Below are positions 23,054 through 34,327 of a DNA stretch of 64,000 nt, one piece after another. The DNA lies in NCBI GenBank assembly GCA_947095585.1, contig OX352761.1, positions 63,316,882 through 63,380,881 on the forward strand. The letters run 5' to 3'. The stretch's first letter is position 1. Every line of letters starts with the position of its first letter. A program made the position numbers and the translations under genes. The DNA comes from Nephrocerus scutellatus. Lineage: Eukaryota > Arthropoda > Insecta > Diptera > Pipunculidae. The notes below the pieces were generated by a model, which was not told the origin of the DNA, did no database searches, and saw only the letters and a list, made by a program, of their open reading frames with translations.

Positions 23054-24662
23054 TTTAATTTTGGTGGGGGCAATTGCCCCCACTTATTCGGCTTATTACA
23101 AGCTAAAACCTTAAGCTAACATGATTGAAAACTTAAAACTACGACTTAAAACTAAGACTTAAAACTAAGACTAAAAACTAAGACTTATAGCTAACATATA
23201 AAGCTAGGGGGGATGGCGGAGGAGATCAAGTTTAAGGCAGGGAGTGCTGCGGTTAAAATCGAAAACGGTAAGGTTTAAGTTAACCTTACGCAGCATACGG
23301 GAGATTGGTTCGTTGGAGCCGAACATGGTGCGTTGTGTCGTAGATAGAAGAGAGGCGGGCATCGTAGATTACGAGGGTTAGTATTAAAGAAAATCGAATT
23401 GTATAGACGGAGCCTGAGAGGAGACGATGTTTGAAAAGAATGTCAGCTATATCTCTGCGTTCTTCTAGGGTTTTCAAGTTTATGAGGTTGAGGCGGTCTT
23501 GGTAGGGAGGCAGGATAAGATGATTGTCCCAAGGTAGCCCTCGAAGAGCAAAACGGAGAAATCGACGTTGGATACTCTCGATTCTAGACACATGAACTTG
23601 ATGATATGGGGACCACGCTTGGCTAGCGTACTCGAGGAGGGGACGGACAAATGTAATGTAGAGGGATCTGGTCACGTAAGGGTTGAAAAATTCTTTGGAC
23701 CACCGTTTGACAAAGCCAAGTGATGAGTTGGCTTTGAGAATTATTTCATCAATATGAGAACGGAAGTTAAGTTTCGAGTCGCACAATATGCCGAGGTCTG
23801 GAAAAGATTACACGCGGGATATGGGTTGACCGTGGAGAAGGTAATGTCTGGGAGGGGGCTTGTTGCACTTACGTGATAGGGTAATAGATTGGCATTTGGA
23901 GATATTGAGATCCAAGCAATTTTTTAGGCACCGTGTGGAAAAATTGTCTAGAGGTCTTGTTGAAGGAGATAGGAGTCTTGTGGGGAAGAATTGGGTTTGA
24001 AGAACTTGATATCTTCAGCGTAAATTGAGATGGCGGAATGTTTGATGACGCTATCGAGATCATTTATAGTTAAAATGAAGAGAAGGGGGCCTATATGGCT
24101 GCCTTGTGGGACCCCTGAGGTTGCCAAAAATGTGGACGATAAGACGGACCTGAAGCGAACACTATAAAGACGGTTTTCCAGATATGAAGATATCCATTTT
24201 AACAATATGGGTTCAAAGCCAAATGAAGACAATTTAAAGAGGATTAGTTGATGAGATATCTTATAAAAACCCTTACTGAAATCAGTTGCAACAACGTCGA
24301 CTTCGTTGCCACTCTCTAAGGCTTAAAGGGCGGAGGAGATGAATTCAACAAGATTAGTGGTGGTTGATCTACCTTTCAGAAAGACATGTTGGCTGTGTGG
24401 AAACTTAAGGCTTCGTATAACATACTTTCGAAGAGTTTGGGTATATGGGAAAGTTTAGCAATGGAGCGATAATTAGTTACATCATTCTTTAATCCTTTTT
24501 TGTGTATCGGGGTTATGAAAGAGTTCTTCCAGATCTGAGGAAATTCTCTTTGTGAAAGGGATAGGTAAAAGAGGTGAGAAAGTGGAATGGAGATGCGGGA
24601 AGAACATTTTTTAAGAAATATAGCGGGGAGGCCATCTGGGCCGGCTCAAGTCAGTCTTGATT
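23054..24662 (-). mobile_element. Second CR1/Jockey-superfamily LINE, 5'-truncated, inverted
   Basis: The minus-strand RT fragment starts GPDGLPAIFLKKC (about 24640). It passes SSFGFEPILLKWISSYLEN, SGVPQGSHIGPLLF and YAEDIKFF (YADD changed to YAED), and ends with FVRPLLEYASQAWSPYH and a C-terminal part to 23286. Frameshifts separate the pieces. The 3' UTR has a 13-bp tandem repeat (acttaaaactaag) at 23130-23190 and a perfect 20-bp palindrome at 23064-23083. It replaces the RT core of the LINE on either side. Confidence 0.75.
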
Positions 24663-25678
24663 GGGGCAGATCTAATAGGGTGGAATTTGACCAAAATAAA
24701 TTCCAGGCTTGTTTTTTTTCTCAAAATGCAAAATAGGTTTGAAAGTTTCAAGTGAACTTTCCTGGAAGAAACATATTTATAAAATCTCAAAAAGAGCGAG
24801 CCAATGGTTGGGTTTCATAAGACGTTGTAACTTCACCTCCTCTGAAGTATTAAGATTATATAAATCTTATGCAAGACCAATTTTAGAATTTAATTCATAT
24901 GTGTGGGGTGGGACTCCTAAATCACATTTGATTTATCTTGATGGAATTCAGAATTCAGTTTGATAAACGATGTAACCATTACTTCATTCCTTGATTCTTT
25001 GGAGCATAGATGAAATGTAGGAGCTTTAACTGTTTTCTACAAATTTTACAACGATAGATGTTCTTCAGAAACCCGTTCTCTATTCCCAGGTCCTTGTGTC
25101 AGCATCGTTAACACTCGTCTCAGGTCTAATCAACATATATTTACCTTAGAACCGTTTTCATGTAGAACCCAACACTTCAAATCCTCTTTTTATTGGAGAT
25201 TGACTTCGATGTGGAATCAATTGACTCCGTGTTTCCCGAATCTTATAATCTACAGGCCTTCAAAATAGCCGTCCACAACTTCCTGAAGGACGACTGTAGT
25301 GTTCATTAGAGGATACGATTATTTTATATAAAAAAAATTATTATTGATTGTATTTTTTGTATTATTTATAATATTTTTTGTTTATTTTGTAATATTTTCA
25401 TTGATAAAAGTATTTGGACTCGCGTCGTTTTAGTTTCGAGTTCGTTTTGCGTAGTGCTTTTTCAATGAATCAGAGAGAATTCTGAGAAAATAAATTGAAA
25501 CCGGATACAAACATGAGGAATGTGATATGTTGTGATTCTTATTCCTTCGAATTTTAATTTTTTTAATTTTAATAAAGGGCATAGCCCAACTTATTGCCGT
25601 GACTCAAGTCATTCAGGGACTTATCCCTTGGCAATGAGTCTATATATATATATAAAAAAAAAAAAAAAAATTCTTTAG
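24663..25678 (+). mobile_element. CR1/L2-like LINE, 3' portion
   Basis: Resumes the plus-strand LINE at the C-terminal RT region (LKVSSELSWKKHIYKISKRA, FIRRCNFTSSEVLRLYKSYA, RPILEFNSYVWGG) with stops and frameshifts. It ends with a 3' UTR hairpin (ttgccgtgactcaag...cccttggcaa, 25597-25638), a TA repeat and a 17-A tail at 25662-25678. The same 3' end occurs on the minus strand near 45660 and 54960. Confidence 0.8.
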
Positions 25679-25845
25679 GAGTTGTGATACGAATTCATTT
25701 CTGATACGATCACAAACATAATCCACGAGGGTATGAGAAAATTTATCCCTTCCAGAACTAAGCGTATCAAACCGAAGGAAAATGTTTGGTATGATTTAAG
25801 CTGCAAAGAGGCTTATAGGGACCGAAAGGTATGCTTTCGGTTATA

Positions 25846-27112
25846 ATGGGGGATCAATTTAGAGATATCGGATTTTAAATTGAAATAAAACAACAAAAAT
25901 TCGAATTGATTGGGCAATCTTTATTATTTTTGTTTAGAATCATTCATGACATTTATTTTTTGCAGATAAGCCCTTTCAAATGTTGGCCGCAACTGCGCCG
26001 TAATTCGGCCATCCATAAACACCAATTTTGAATGACTCGCTCGAGGATTTCGGTCGGTATCTCGCGAATAACTTGAGTAATGTTGGCTTCCAATGCCTAA
26101 ATCGTAGCTGGTTTATCCAAAAAACATTTAGACCACAAAAAAAAGTCCAAAAGTGTGATATCACACGATCTTGGTGGCCAATCCCCCGCTTCGAAATGAG
26201 AGATCAATTGCTCACCGAAACGAGGACGCAGTAAATCCATTGTGTCACGGGCTGTATGGGATGTAGCGCCGTCTTGTTGGAACCAAATGTCGTGGAGCTC
26301 ACGACCTTCAATTCAATTCAAAAAGTCGTTTATCATGGCGCGATAGCGTTCGCCATTCACTGTTACATTGGCGCCAGCCTCGTCTTTGAAAAAATATGGG
26401 CCGGTGATTCCTCCAGCCCATAGGCCACACCAAACGGTAGTTTTCAATGGATGTAATGGCAGTTCGTTAATGGCTTTGGGTTGCTCTTCAGCCAAAATAC
26501 GGCAATTTTGCTTATTGACGAAGCCATTAAGCCAAAAATGGGCCTCATCGCTGAACAAAACTCGGGCCCAAAATACGGATCTTCGGCGAGTTTTTCAAGA
26601 GACCAACGACTGAAAGTATGACGTTTCGGAAGGTCGGCCGGCTTCAATTCTTGGACTAGCTGTATTTTATACGCTCTCAAACCAAGATCTCTGCGTAAAA
26701 TCGCCCAAGTAGTGCCAAGTTGTTGAGAACGGCGCCGAATCGATTCTTCGGGGGTTTCGGCAAAACTCTCACTTACAACCGCAATATTCTCTTCATTTCG
26801 GGCTGTACGTGGTCTAATCGGTCGAGTATCATCCAATAATGTAAAATTATTCTCAAGTTTTCCGATGGTGCGTTCGGTAGGACGATTATGTACACCATAA
26901 GTTGGCATGAGCGCGCGATGAACACTTTTCACAGAGCGTCGATTTTCGTAATACAATTGTACGAATTGTAAACGTTGTTGAGGCGTTAGTCTTTCCATGA
27001 GGAAATGTCAATGAATACTGAATAAAATTATGTATTTAGTTTGACAGTAGTCACGCGTGATATGTCAAAAAAAATCCTATTGGAAAAAGTACCTCCAATC
27101 TGATCACCCTTT
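25846..27112 (-). mobile_element. Tc1/mariner-superfamily transposon, 1.27 kb
   Basis: Flanked by TA at 25844-25845 and 27113-27114. The ends are imperfect inverted repeats (ATGGGGGATCA on the left, inverse of AAGGGTGATCA on the right). It has the size expected for a complete mariner-like element, with a frameshifted transposase on the minus strand. Confidence 0.8.
25940..26998 (-). pseudogene. Mariner-like DDE transposase, frameshifted
   Basis: Starts MERLTPQQRLQFVQLYYEN at 26998 with an N-terminal helix-turn-helix region (residues 1-60, then RPTERTIGKLENNF) and a second DNA-binding part (SIRRRSQQLG). A frameshift near 26565 moves the catalytic domain to another frame: MFSDEAHFWLNG (first D), then after a stop near 26311 WFQQDGATSHTA (second D), then WPPRSCDITLLDFF (third D). 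Another stop follows near 26134, and the C-terminus continues to about 25940. I count 36 residues between the second D and the D of SCD. All three acidic residues remain, but the frame breaks make it inactive. Confidence 0.85.
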
Positions 27113-27290
27113 ATAAGAAAAATCCCACTGGAAAACCGTTCAAAATTTAGACAAGCAAGGAATGACTGCAATACCTACCTTAGACAAGTCAAATTCGACT
27201 GTGCAGAAACTGTAACAAAAACTACTTTAATGTCTCAAAGCAAGATAGAATTTTTGGAGATACAATTGCTACGGAGTTGAATAATTAATA

Positions 27291-28104
27291 GAATTCAAGA
27301 TGCAGCATGAACTTTAAGTCACGAAAAAACATATAGTGTAACTAAATCAGAGATCAGAAAACGTTCACGTTGCTGTATCAGAAATAGAGGAGCACGTTTT
27401 GAACCACTTTTTTAAAATAAGTAAATAAAATATGTACAAAAATGTACTGGTTAGCTTATCTGTAATTAACAGCAGAGTTAAAATTTCTACATGCTTCTAG
27501 TAATAATGTATCATGAATGAATGAAAATGATTTGTTTTGAGAACATTTTCACCTGCTCCGAAATGTAACAATAGAGGGAATTTTTTAAAATTATTTTTAG
27601 GCTTATTGTATTGTATTGTTGTTTTGAAATAAATACATTGGAATGTACAAAGTGTTTCATGTTTTTGAGTACAAGTGAAGGTTTTCTTTTTTATTTGATA
27701 AAAGTATTTAACAAAATTTTTGATATAAACATTTTTGTTAATGTGTAGACTAACGAGGGAACCTGAAATATTGCAAAAAGTTTTATTATTTTCTTTAATT
27801 TTACAAACACAAAAAAAAAAACAAAAACTAAAATATCTCGGAAAATATTGACTATTGGATATATAAATAATAGTTAAATTCGTTGCAAAAGAGCCTCTCA
27901 ACTTTTTTAACAAAATGCCAGGCTCTCGAGAACGGAAATGGAATAATGAAATATATTAAGGGTAAAGGGGCCGTCTAGTGGTGATCTTGAATGACCTTGA
28001 AACTTATTAGTTTCGGAGATAAAGACTAAACTTAAGTTTTTTTTTATTTTGGAACCCATACTTTTGAGTGCGTTTTTTTACTAAGCAATTAAAAGAAAAT
28101 GGCG
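27291..28104. other. Unassigned AT-rich intronic sequence
   Basis: No recognisable protein, TIR or array. A 138-codon minus-strand frame (27913-27497) is rich in F, K, Y and I and resembles translated AT-rich DNA, so it is not called as a gene. Some of this may be original intron. Confidence 0.4.
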
Positions 28105-31100
28105 GTCAGCCATCAGCAGAAATAGGGGGAATAACACAGAATGCTCTAGAATTGCATGTGGCCGTAACTATCTCTGACTGGTGGAAGTGCGATCAAACCT
28201 CAACGTGGTAGCCGCTGGTAATTTTCCTCCAATTCAGGAAAAGCTGAGTGATCGGCATAGTCCCTTCAAAGTAAGGTTGGCGCGAGGCCAATAACCTTAC
28301 CTGTAAAAAAAAATCATTATTACGGAACCCAAAATCAGCCTCGGATACACTGATGAACGACGACGACCACGGTAACGAAAACGGCTAAACGGTTTAAGAA
28401 TTTTCTCATGGAACGTACGCTCACTGTATAGAGCTCGAGCAGCACAGCAGCTAGCCGATACCCTGTCCAAATATAATGCTGACTTAACAGCAATTCAGGA
28501 GATGCGGTGGACAGGGGATGGTGTCTTACAAAAATCAGAATATGACATATATTACAGCTGTCATGCAAGACATCATGTGCTCGGGGTGGGGTTTCTAGTC
28601 AGCAAAAGAATGAAACCCACCGTTATCGGCTTTAATGCAGTAAATGAACGGCTATGCACCCTTCGCGTGCGGGGCAAATTTAAAAACATAAGCCTCATAA
28701 ACGTTCACGCACCTACAGAGGATTCCCCAGATGATGAAAAAGAAGAATTCTTTGAGTCAGTCGAACGGGAACTCTATGCCTGCCCTCAGTATGATGTAAA
28801 AATCATTCTGGGGGATATGAATGCTAAAATAGGTAGGGAGCCAGTATTCAGGCAGTACATTGGCACCCATAGCTTACACGAGAACACTAATGACAATGGC
28901 CAACGAGTCATAGAGATGGCAGCAAGCAATAATTTGGTCGTTGGGAATACAAGGTTTGCGCGTAAAAATATCCACAAAGCCACTAGGGTATCTCCCGATC
29001 GAGCCACTCGCAACCAGATAGACCACGTGTTGATAGACCGCCGCCACAACCCGAACCTGATGACGGTACGAACGTACCGAGGTGCCAACGTCGACTCGGA
29101 CCACTATCTTGTTGGTATGGTGCTCCGAGCGCGGATTGCATTATCACGGAAGACTGCATCCGCGAATCAGATTCGAGTCAACACGGCTGCCCTTCGCAAT
29201 GAAGAGACCAGAAACAACTACGGTCAAGCGATAGGACTCGCCCTAAATGCAGGGAGAGTAAGTCCTGGGGCTGAGATGTCGGGCGTAGAAGAGAAATGGA
29301 CACGCCTTAAGAATACTGTCATTAGTACTGCTGACTCCATCTTAGGCAGTAGTCGTAGAGATCGAAACGACTGGTTCGATGACCAATGTAAGCTAGCGAC
29401 TGAACGTAAGAATGTTGCGTACCGAGCAATGCAACAATCTCATAGAACGCGGGCACGCGAAGATGAATATAAAGAGCTCAGAAGATATGAAAAAACAGTT
29501 CACCGGCGAAAGAAAGCAGCCTTGCAGAAAAATCTCGTCCGTGAACTGGAACAGTACAGAGAGCAAGGACCGCACCAGGTGCGGAAGTTCTACCAAAGAG
29601 TCCGCGGTATGACGCAATATACACCGCGTTGCACATACTGCAAGGACAAAGAGGGTAATCTGATCGCCGATCTTAAAGGCATCCTAGAGCGATGGGAAGA
29701 GCACTTTCATGAGTTGCTAAATGGCCAGCTAACTGAGGAATTGGAGGCTCCACCAATGACCGAAGATCATACTATGCTGCATAGTCGAAGTTAGCAGAGC
29801 GATAAATCGGCACAAAAATAATAAGGCCCCGGGATCTGATGGGATCCCAGCGGAACTGATAAAAATAGGAGGCCCCACATTACACCAAGCAATTCATGAA
29901 ATAATAGTGCAAGTATGGGAAGAAGAAGTTATGCCAGAAGACTGGCGAAGAGGCATCCTGTGCCCCATACATAAGAAGGGAGATATAACAAAATGCAGCA
30001 ATTATCGCGGTATAACGTTGTTGAGTACCGCGTATAAGATTTTCTCCTCTATCCTTCAAGACAGGATAGCCCCATACGCTAAATTCATCATTGGTCCATA
30101 CCAGTGTGGCTTCATCCCAGGAAAATCAACAACTGATCAGATTTACACCCTAAGGCAGGTGATGGAAAAATGTCTCGAGTTTCAAAACTCACTACACCAT
30201 CTTTTTATAGACTTTAAAGCCGCCTATGATAGCATAGCCAGAGTAGAACTTTATAAAGCCATGAGAGAATTCGGCATCCCAAATAAACTGACACGACTAT
30301 GTAGGTTGACCATGACCAATGTTATAAGCTAAGTAAAAATATCCGGATCACTATCAAGCCCATTCAACATCTATAACGGGCTCCGAAAAGGGGATGGACT
30401 GGCCTGCGTCCTCTTCAACCTGGCGTTGGAGAAAGTGATCCGCGACTCTGACGTAACGGCGAGAGGAACAATCCTCTATAAGTCCATTCAGATACTGGCT
30501 TACGCAGACGATATTGACATCGTTGGTAGAAACCAAAGAGCTGTACAGGAAGCTTTCATCCAGATAGAGCAGGCAGCACGAAATCTGGGGCTGCACATAA
30601 ATGAGAGCAAAACAAAGTACATGGTGGCCACGTCTGCGAGTAGAAGAGCCAACATTGGTCCCTCAATTCAGATAGTGGAGCGCGAATTTGAAGTAGTGCA
30701 ATCCTTTAACTATCTCGGGTCAACTATAGCAGCCGATAACAGCATGGAACCAGAAATACGCGCACGGTTGCTTAAAGCCAACAAAGCCTACTATAGCCTG
30801 TCAAGACTCTTTAAATCCAGGAACTTATCCAAGCTGCTGATATATAAGACAATGGTCATACCAGTACTTACATATGGATTCGAGACTTGGGTGCTTAGCA
30901 AAAAGCATTCTGACCTCTTAGCCGCGTTCGAGAGAAAAGTCTTACGGAGAATTGTTGGCCCCGTATGTGAGGAAGGACGATTCCGGAGACTCTATAATGA
31001 TGAGACCTACGAGCGTTACCCCGATGTCAACATCGTGAAGAAAATTAAGCTCGGTAGGCTCCGGTGGGCAGAACACCTAGCTCGCATGAGCGAAGCGGAT

Positions 31101-31306
31101 CCTGATCGGAAAGTCCTTTTCAGTAGGATTTATGGAACACGACAGCGAGGCCGGCCAAGCCTACCCTGGAAGGATGGCGTAGACCAGGATGCCCAGAGTT
31201 TAGGGATGCCAAACTGGATGACATCGGCTCGAAATCGGGACCGGTGGAGAGACTTTTTGCGGGATGCCAGGACCGGACCTCGGTTGTAGAGCCAAATATG
31301 ATGATG
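28105..31306 (+). mobile_element. RTE-clade LINE, copy 1, near full length
   Basis: Starts 'gtcagccatcagcag' and ends in an ATG-type tail (gccaaatatgatgatg). It holds a 5' UTR, endonuclease and RT. It is nearly identical to copy 2 (32435-34317). The 3' flank 'aaaggtaaact' (31307-31317) equals the 5' flank of copy 2, whereas its own 5' flank differs. Confidence 0.85.
28330..31289 (+). pseudogene. RTE endonuclease-reverse transcriptase (copy 1)
   Basis: One polyprotein, now broken. A CAA-to-TAA change at 28373-28375 (compared with copy 2) stops the N-terminus. The endonuclease then reads from 28502: AIQEMRWTGDG begins just upstream, then INVHAPTEDSPDD, ILGDMNAKIGREP and DSDHYLVGM. A frameshift near 29790, shared with copy 2, leads to RT: APGSDGIPAELIKIGG, CGFIPGKSTTDQIYTL, LFIDFKAAYDSIA, a stop at 30330, KGDGLACVLFN, then AYADDIDIVGRN (YADD 30501-30512). 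The thumb and C-terminal RRIVGPVCEEGRF region end at 31289. Related sequences include the bovine BovB-derived CFDP2 endonuclease. Confidence 0.85.
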
Positions 31307-31703
31307 AAAGGTAAACTTAGCTTTCGATATTCTCGATTCCAGGTGAATCTTCCACATCATCTTGCAATCTAGAATTACTCCTAGATATTTGACTTTTGTG
31401 GAGATTGGCAAAGTGAAACCTTTTAGTACCGAAGGAATAAGACCATCGAACTTACATTTACGAGTAAAAAAAGTGCAGTAGTGCGGATTTACCGATAGTC
31501 CATTTCTGCTACAAAAATTATGCCACCGATTCAGACCAGTCTGTAGATTTATACTGGCGGCCCTTAGGAATTTATTGGATAAAATAAGACATACTTCGTC
31601 CGCATTAGCTTGTATGTGTATATCTAATTAACCAACTGTTTCGCGCAAAGAATCAAGAAGACACCAAAGAAGCGGAGAAAGGACTCTACCTTGTGGGCAT
31701 CCA
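31307..31703 (-). pseudogene. LOA/R1-like LINE, RT thumb fragment
   Basis: Minus-strand remnant. ISTKVKYLGVILDCKMMWKI at the left edge is the typical post-palm motif of I/LOA/R1-type RTs. 31572-31703 is duplicated at 34328-34457. It continues logically into 32434 leftwards across the RTE target site (KAKF|TFIQCKRAF). Confidence 0.7.
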
Positions 31704-31791
31704 TTCTTTTTTCATTCATTCTTTTTTCTACCCCTGCCTAATAAAAGATTGGGATGAATAAATACCTGGGCAACGCCGGGTAATCAGCTAG
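31704..31791 (+). mobile_element. Helitron-like 3' terminus
   Basis: Ends in CTAG at 31788-31791 followed by T. A hairpin lies just upstream: ACCTGG (31764-31769) pairs with CCGGGT (31776-31781) over a 6-nt loop, with a 6-nt gap to CTAG. This is the standard Helitron end layout. Its 5' end was not found. Confidence 0.5.
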
Positions 31792-31832
31792 TATATATAT
31801 AATGTAAAGAGCTACGTATATATATATATATA

Positions 31833-32092
31833 ATATTCGGCGACCATTGCAGTCCAAGGCTTAGCTTCTCGCGGCCATTTGTGTTGCGCATGAATATTTT
31901 TGGACGCAAATGGAATTTTAAGGCCAGATCCAAACGGAGAATTGAGAAGCTTTCCATGACAAGTTATTACTCTCGGAACGTTTGTCACCCATTCGCGAGA
32001 GGTGGGAAAAATACTTTTGGTGTTATTCGGATTCAAACCACGAACCTCCTGCTCATTAGCCACCTACATTTCCACTGAGCCGCGGCGCCCAC
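31833..32092 (-). mobile_element. tRNA-derived SINE
   Basis: Read on the minus strand it starts near 32092 with an A-box-like CGGCTCAGTGG (32072-32082) and a B-box-like GGTTTGAATCC (32029-32039), spaced as in a tRNA. A tRNA-unrelated body follows, with a 3' end at a TA-repeat (31816-31833). About 260 bp. It sits inside LOA/R1-like LINE sequence between TA-rich flanks. Confidence 0.65.
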
Positions 32093-32095
32093 TAT

Positions 32096-32434
32096 ATATA
32101 TAGTACTGTCCACAGGCATCACAAGCATAGGAATTTGTTTCGAAACCGCTTTTACCGCTTTCATCTGACTAACTATATCCAGAGGTGGCAGACTTAGCAG
32201 TGTATTGAGAGCATATGTCGATCTAGAGCGCATTGCGCCCGTTATTCCCAGGCAGACGTTGCTTTGCAATTTGTTGTGTGTTCTTAGCCATTTTCAGACA
32301 AGTTCTTGGTTACCAAACTACTACCGCATAGGTGAAAATGGGTCTGATTATCTTTGAGTATAACCAGTCTACCATTATCGGACTTAGCCCCCATGATTTA
32401 TTAAATGCTCTTTTACATTGAATAAAGGTAAACT
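32096..32434 (-). pseudogene. LOA/R1-like LINE, C-terminal fragment
   Basis: The minus strand reads TFIQCKRAFNKSWGLSPIM, then WLYSKIIRPIFTYAVVVW, then a stop and a degenerate RNase-H-side region (QRLPGNNGRNALD). It fits directly after the fragment at 31307-31703 once the RTE insertion and its 11-bp duplication are removed. Confidence 0.7.
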
Positions 32435-34317
32435 GTCAGCCATCAGCAGAAATAGGGGGAATAACACAGAATGCTCTAGAATTGCATGTGGCCGTAACTA
32501 TCTCTGACTGGTGGAAGTGCGATCAAACCTCCACGTGGTGGCCGCTGGTAATTTTCCTCCAATGCAGGAAAAGCTGAATGATCGGGCTAGTCCCTTCAAA
32601 GTAAGGTTGGCGTGAGGCCAATAACCTCGCCTGTAAAAAAAAAAATTATTATTACGGAACCCAAAATCAGCCTCGGATACACTGATGAACGACGACGACC
32701 ACGGCAACGAAAACGGCTAAACGATTTAAGAATTTTCTCATGGAACGTACGCTCACTGTATAGAGCTCGAGCTGCACAGCAGCTAGCCGATACCCTGTCC
32801 AAATATAATGCTGACTTAACAGCAATTCAGGAGATGCGGTGGACAGGGGATGGTGTCTTACAAAAATCAGAATATGACATATATTACAGCTGTCATGCAA
32901 GACATCATGTGCTCGGGGTGGGGTTTCTAGTCAGCAAAAGAATGAAACCCACCGTTATCGGCTTTAATGCAGTAAATGAACGGCTATGCACCCTTCGCGT
33001 GCGGGGCAAATTTAAAAACATAAGCCTCATAAACGTTCACGCACCTACAGAGGATTCCCCAGATGATGAAAAAGAAGAATTCTTTGAGTCAGTCGAACGG
33101 GAACTCTATGCCTGCCCTCAGTATGATGTAAAAATCATTCTGGGGGATATGAATGCTAAAATAGGTAGGGAGCCAGTATTCAGGCAGTACATTGGCACCC
33201 ATAGCTTACACGAGAACACTAATGACAATAGCCAACGAGTCATAGAGATGGCAGCAAGCAATAATTTGGTCGTTGGGAGTACAAGGTTTGCGCGTAAAAA
33301 TATCCACAAAGCCACTAGGGTATCTCCCGATCGAGCCACTCGCAACCAGATAGACCACGTGTTGATAGACCGCCGCCACAACCCGAACCTGATGACGGTA
33401 CGAACGTACCGAGGTGCCAACGTCGACTCGGACCACTATCTTGTTGGTATGGTGCTCCGAGCGCGGATTGCATCATCACGGAAGACTGCATCCGCGAATC
33501 AGATTCGAGTCAACACGGCTGCCCTTCGCAATGAAGAGACCAGAAACAACTACGGTCAAGCGATAGGACTCGCCCTAAATGCAGAGAGAGTAAGTCCTGG
33601 GGCTGAGATGTCGGGCGTAGAAGAGAAATGGACACGCCTTAAGAATACTGTCATTAGTACTGCTGACTCCATCTTAGGCAGTAGTCGTAGAGATCGAAAC
33701 GACTGGTTCGATGACCAATGTAAGCTAGCGACTGAACGTAAGAATGTTGCGTACCGAGCAATGCAACAATCTCATAGAACGCGGGCACGCGAAGATGAAT
33801 ATAAAGAGCTCAGAAGATATGAAAAAACAGTTCACCGGCGAAAGAAAGCAGCCTGGGAGAAGAATATCGTCCGTGAACTGGAACAGTACAGAGAGCAAGG
33901 ACCGCACCAGTTACGGAAGTTCTACCAAAGAGTCCGCTGTATGACGCTATATACACCGCGTTGCACATACTGCAAGGACAAAGAGGGTAATCTGATCGCC
34001 GATCTTAAAGGCATCTTAGAGCGATGGGAAGAGCACTTTCATGAGTTGCTATATGGCCAGCTAACTGAGGAATTGGAGGCTCCACCAATGACCGAAGATC
34101 ATACTATGCTGCACAGTCGAAGTTAGCAGAGCGATAAATCGGCTCAAAAATAATAAGGCCCCGGGATCTGATGGGATCCCAGCGGAACTGATAAAAATAG
34201 GAGGCCCCACATTACACCAAGCAATTCATGAAATAATAGTGCAAGTATGGGAAAAGAAGTTATGCCAGAAGTCTGGCGAAGAGGCATCCTGTGCCCCATA
34301 CATAAGAAGGGAGATAT
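32435..34317 (+). mobile_element. RTE-clade LINE, copy 2, 3'-deleted
   Basis: Matches copy 1 from its 5' end with few differences. A 504-codon frame (32612-34126) covers the N-terminus, endonuclease (IFSWNVRSLYR, AIQEMRWTGDG, ILGDMNAKIGREP, DSDHYLVGM) and linker (DRNDWFDDQCKLATERKN). The frame ends at the same frameshift as copy 1. The RT is cut after CPIHKKGD at 34317, where LOA/R1-like sequence resumes. RT catalytic motifs are absent. Confidence 0.85.
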
Positions 34318-34327
34318 CATCATCATT

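Larger units (their letters stand above)
25683..27290 (+). pseudogene. LINE endonuclease-RT linker remnant, split by the mariner
   Basis: 25683-25843 translates to a linker-like segment (IHEGMRKFIPSRTKRIKPKE, NVWYDLSCKEAYRDRK). It resumes after the mariner at 27113 (KNPTGKPFK, ARNDCNTYLRQVKFD in mixed frames). It resembles the linker of the CR1/L2-like family (compare 44490-44640). No catalytic domain is left. Confidence 0.5.

Noticed and set aside
27497..27913. 138-codon minus-strand frame as a possible gene
   Set aside because: AT-driven composition, no domain, no splice or start context, no similarity to anything recognised.
32029..32092. Stand-alone tRNA gene
   Set aside because: Only A- and B-box-like motifs with mismatches remain. 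No acceptor-stem pairing is apparent, and the unit continues into a SINE body.
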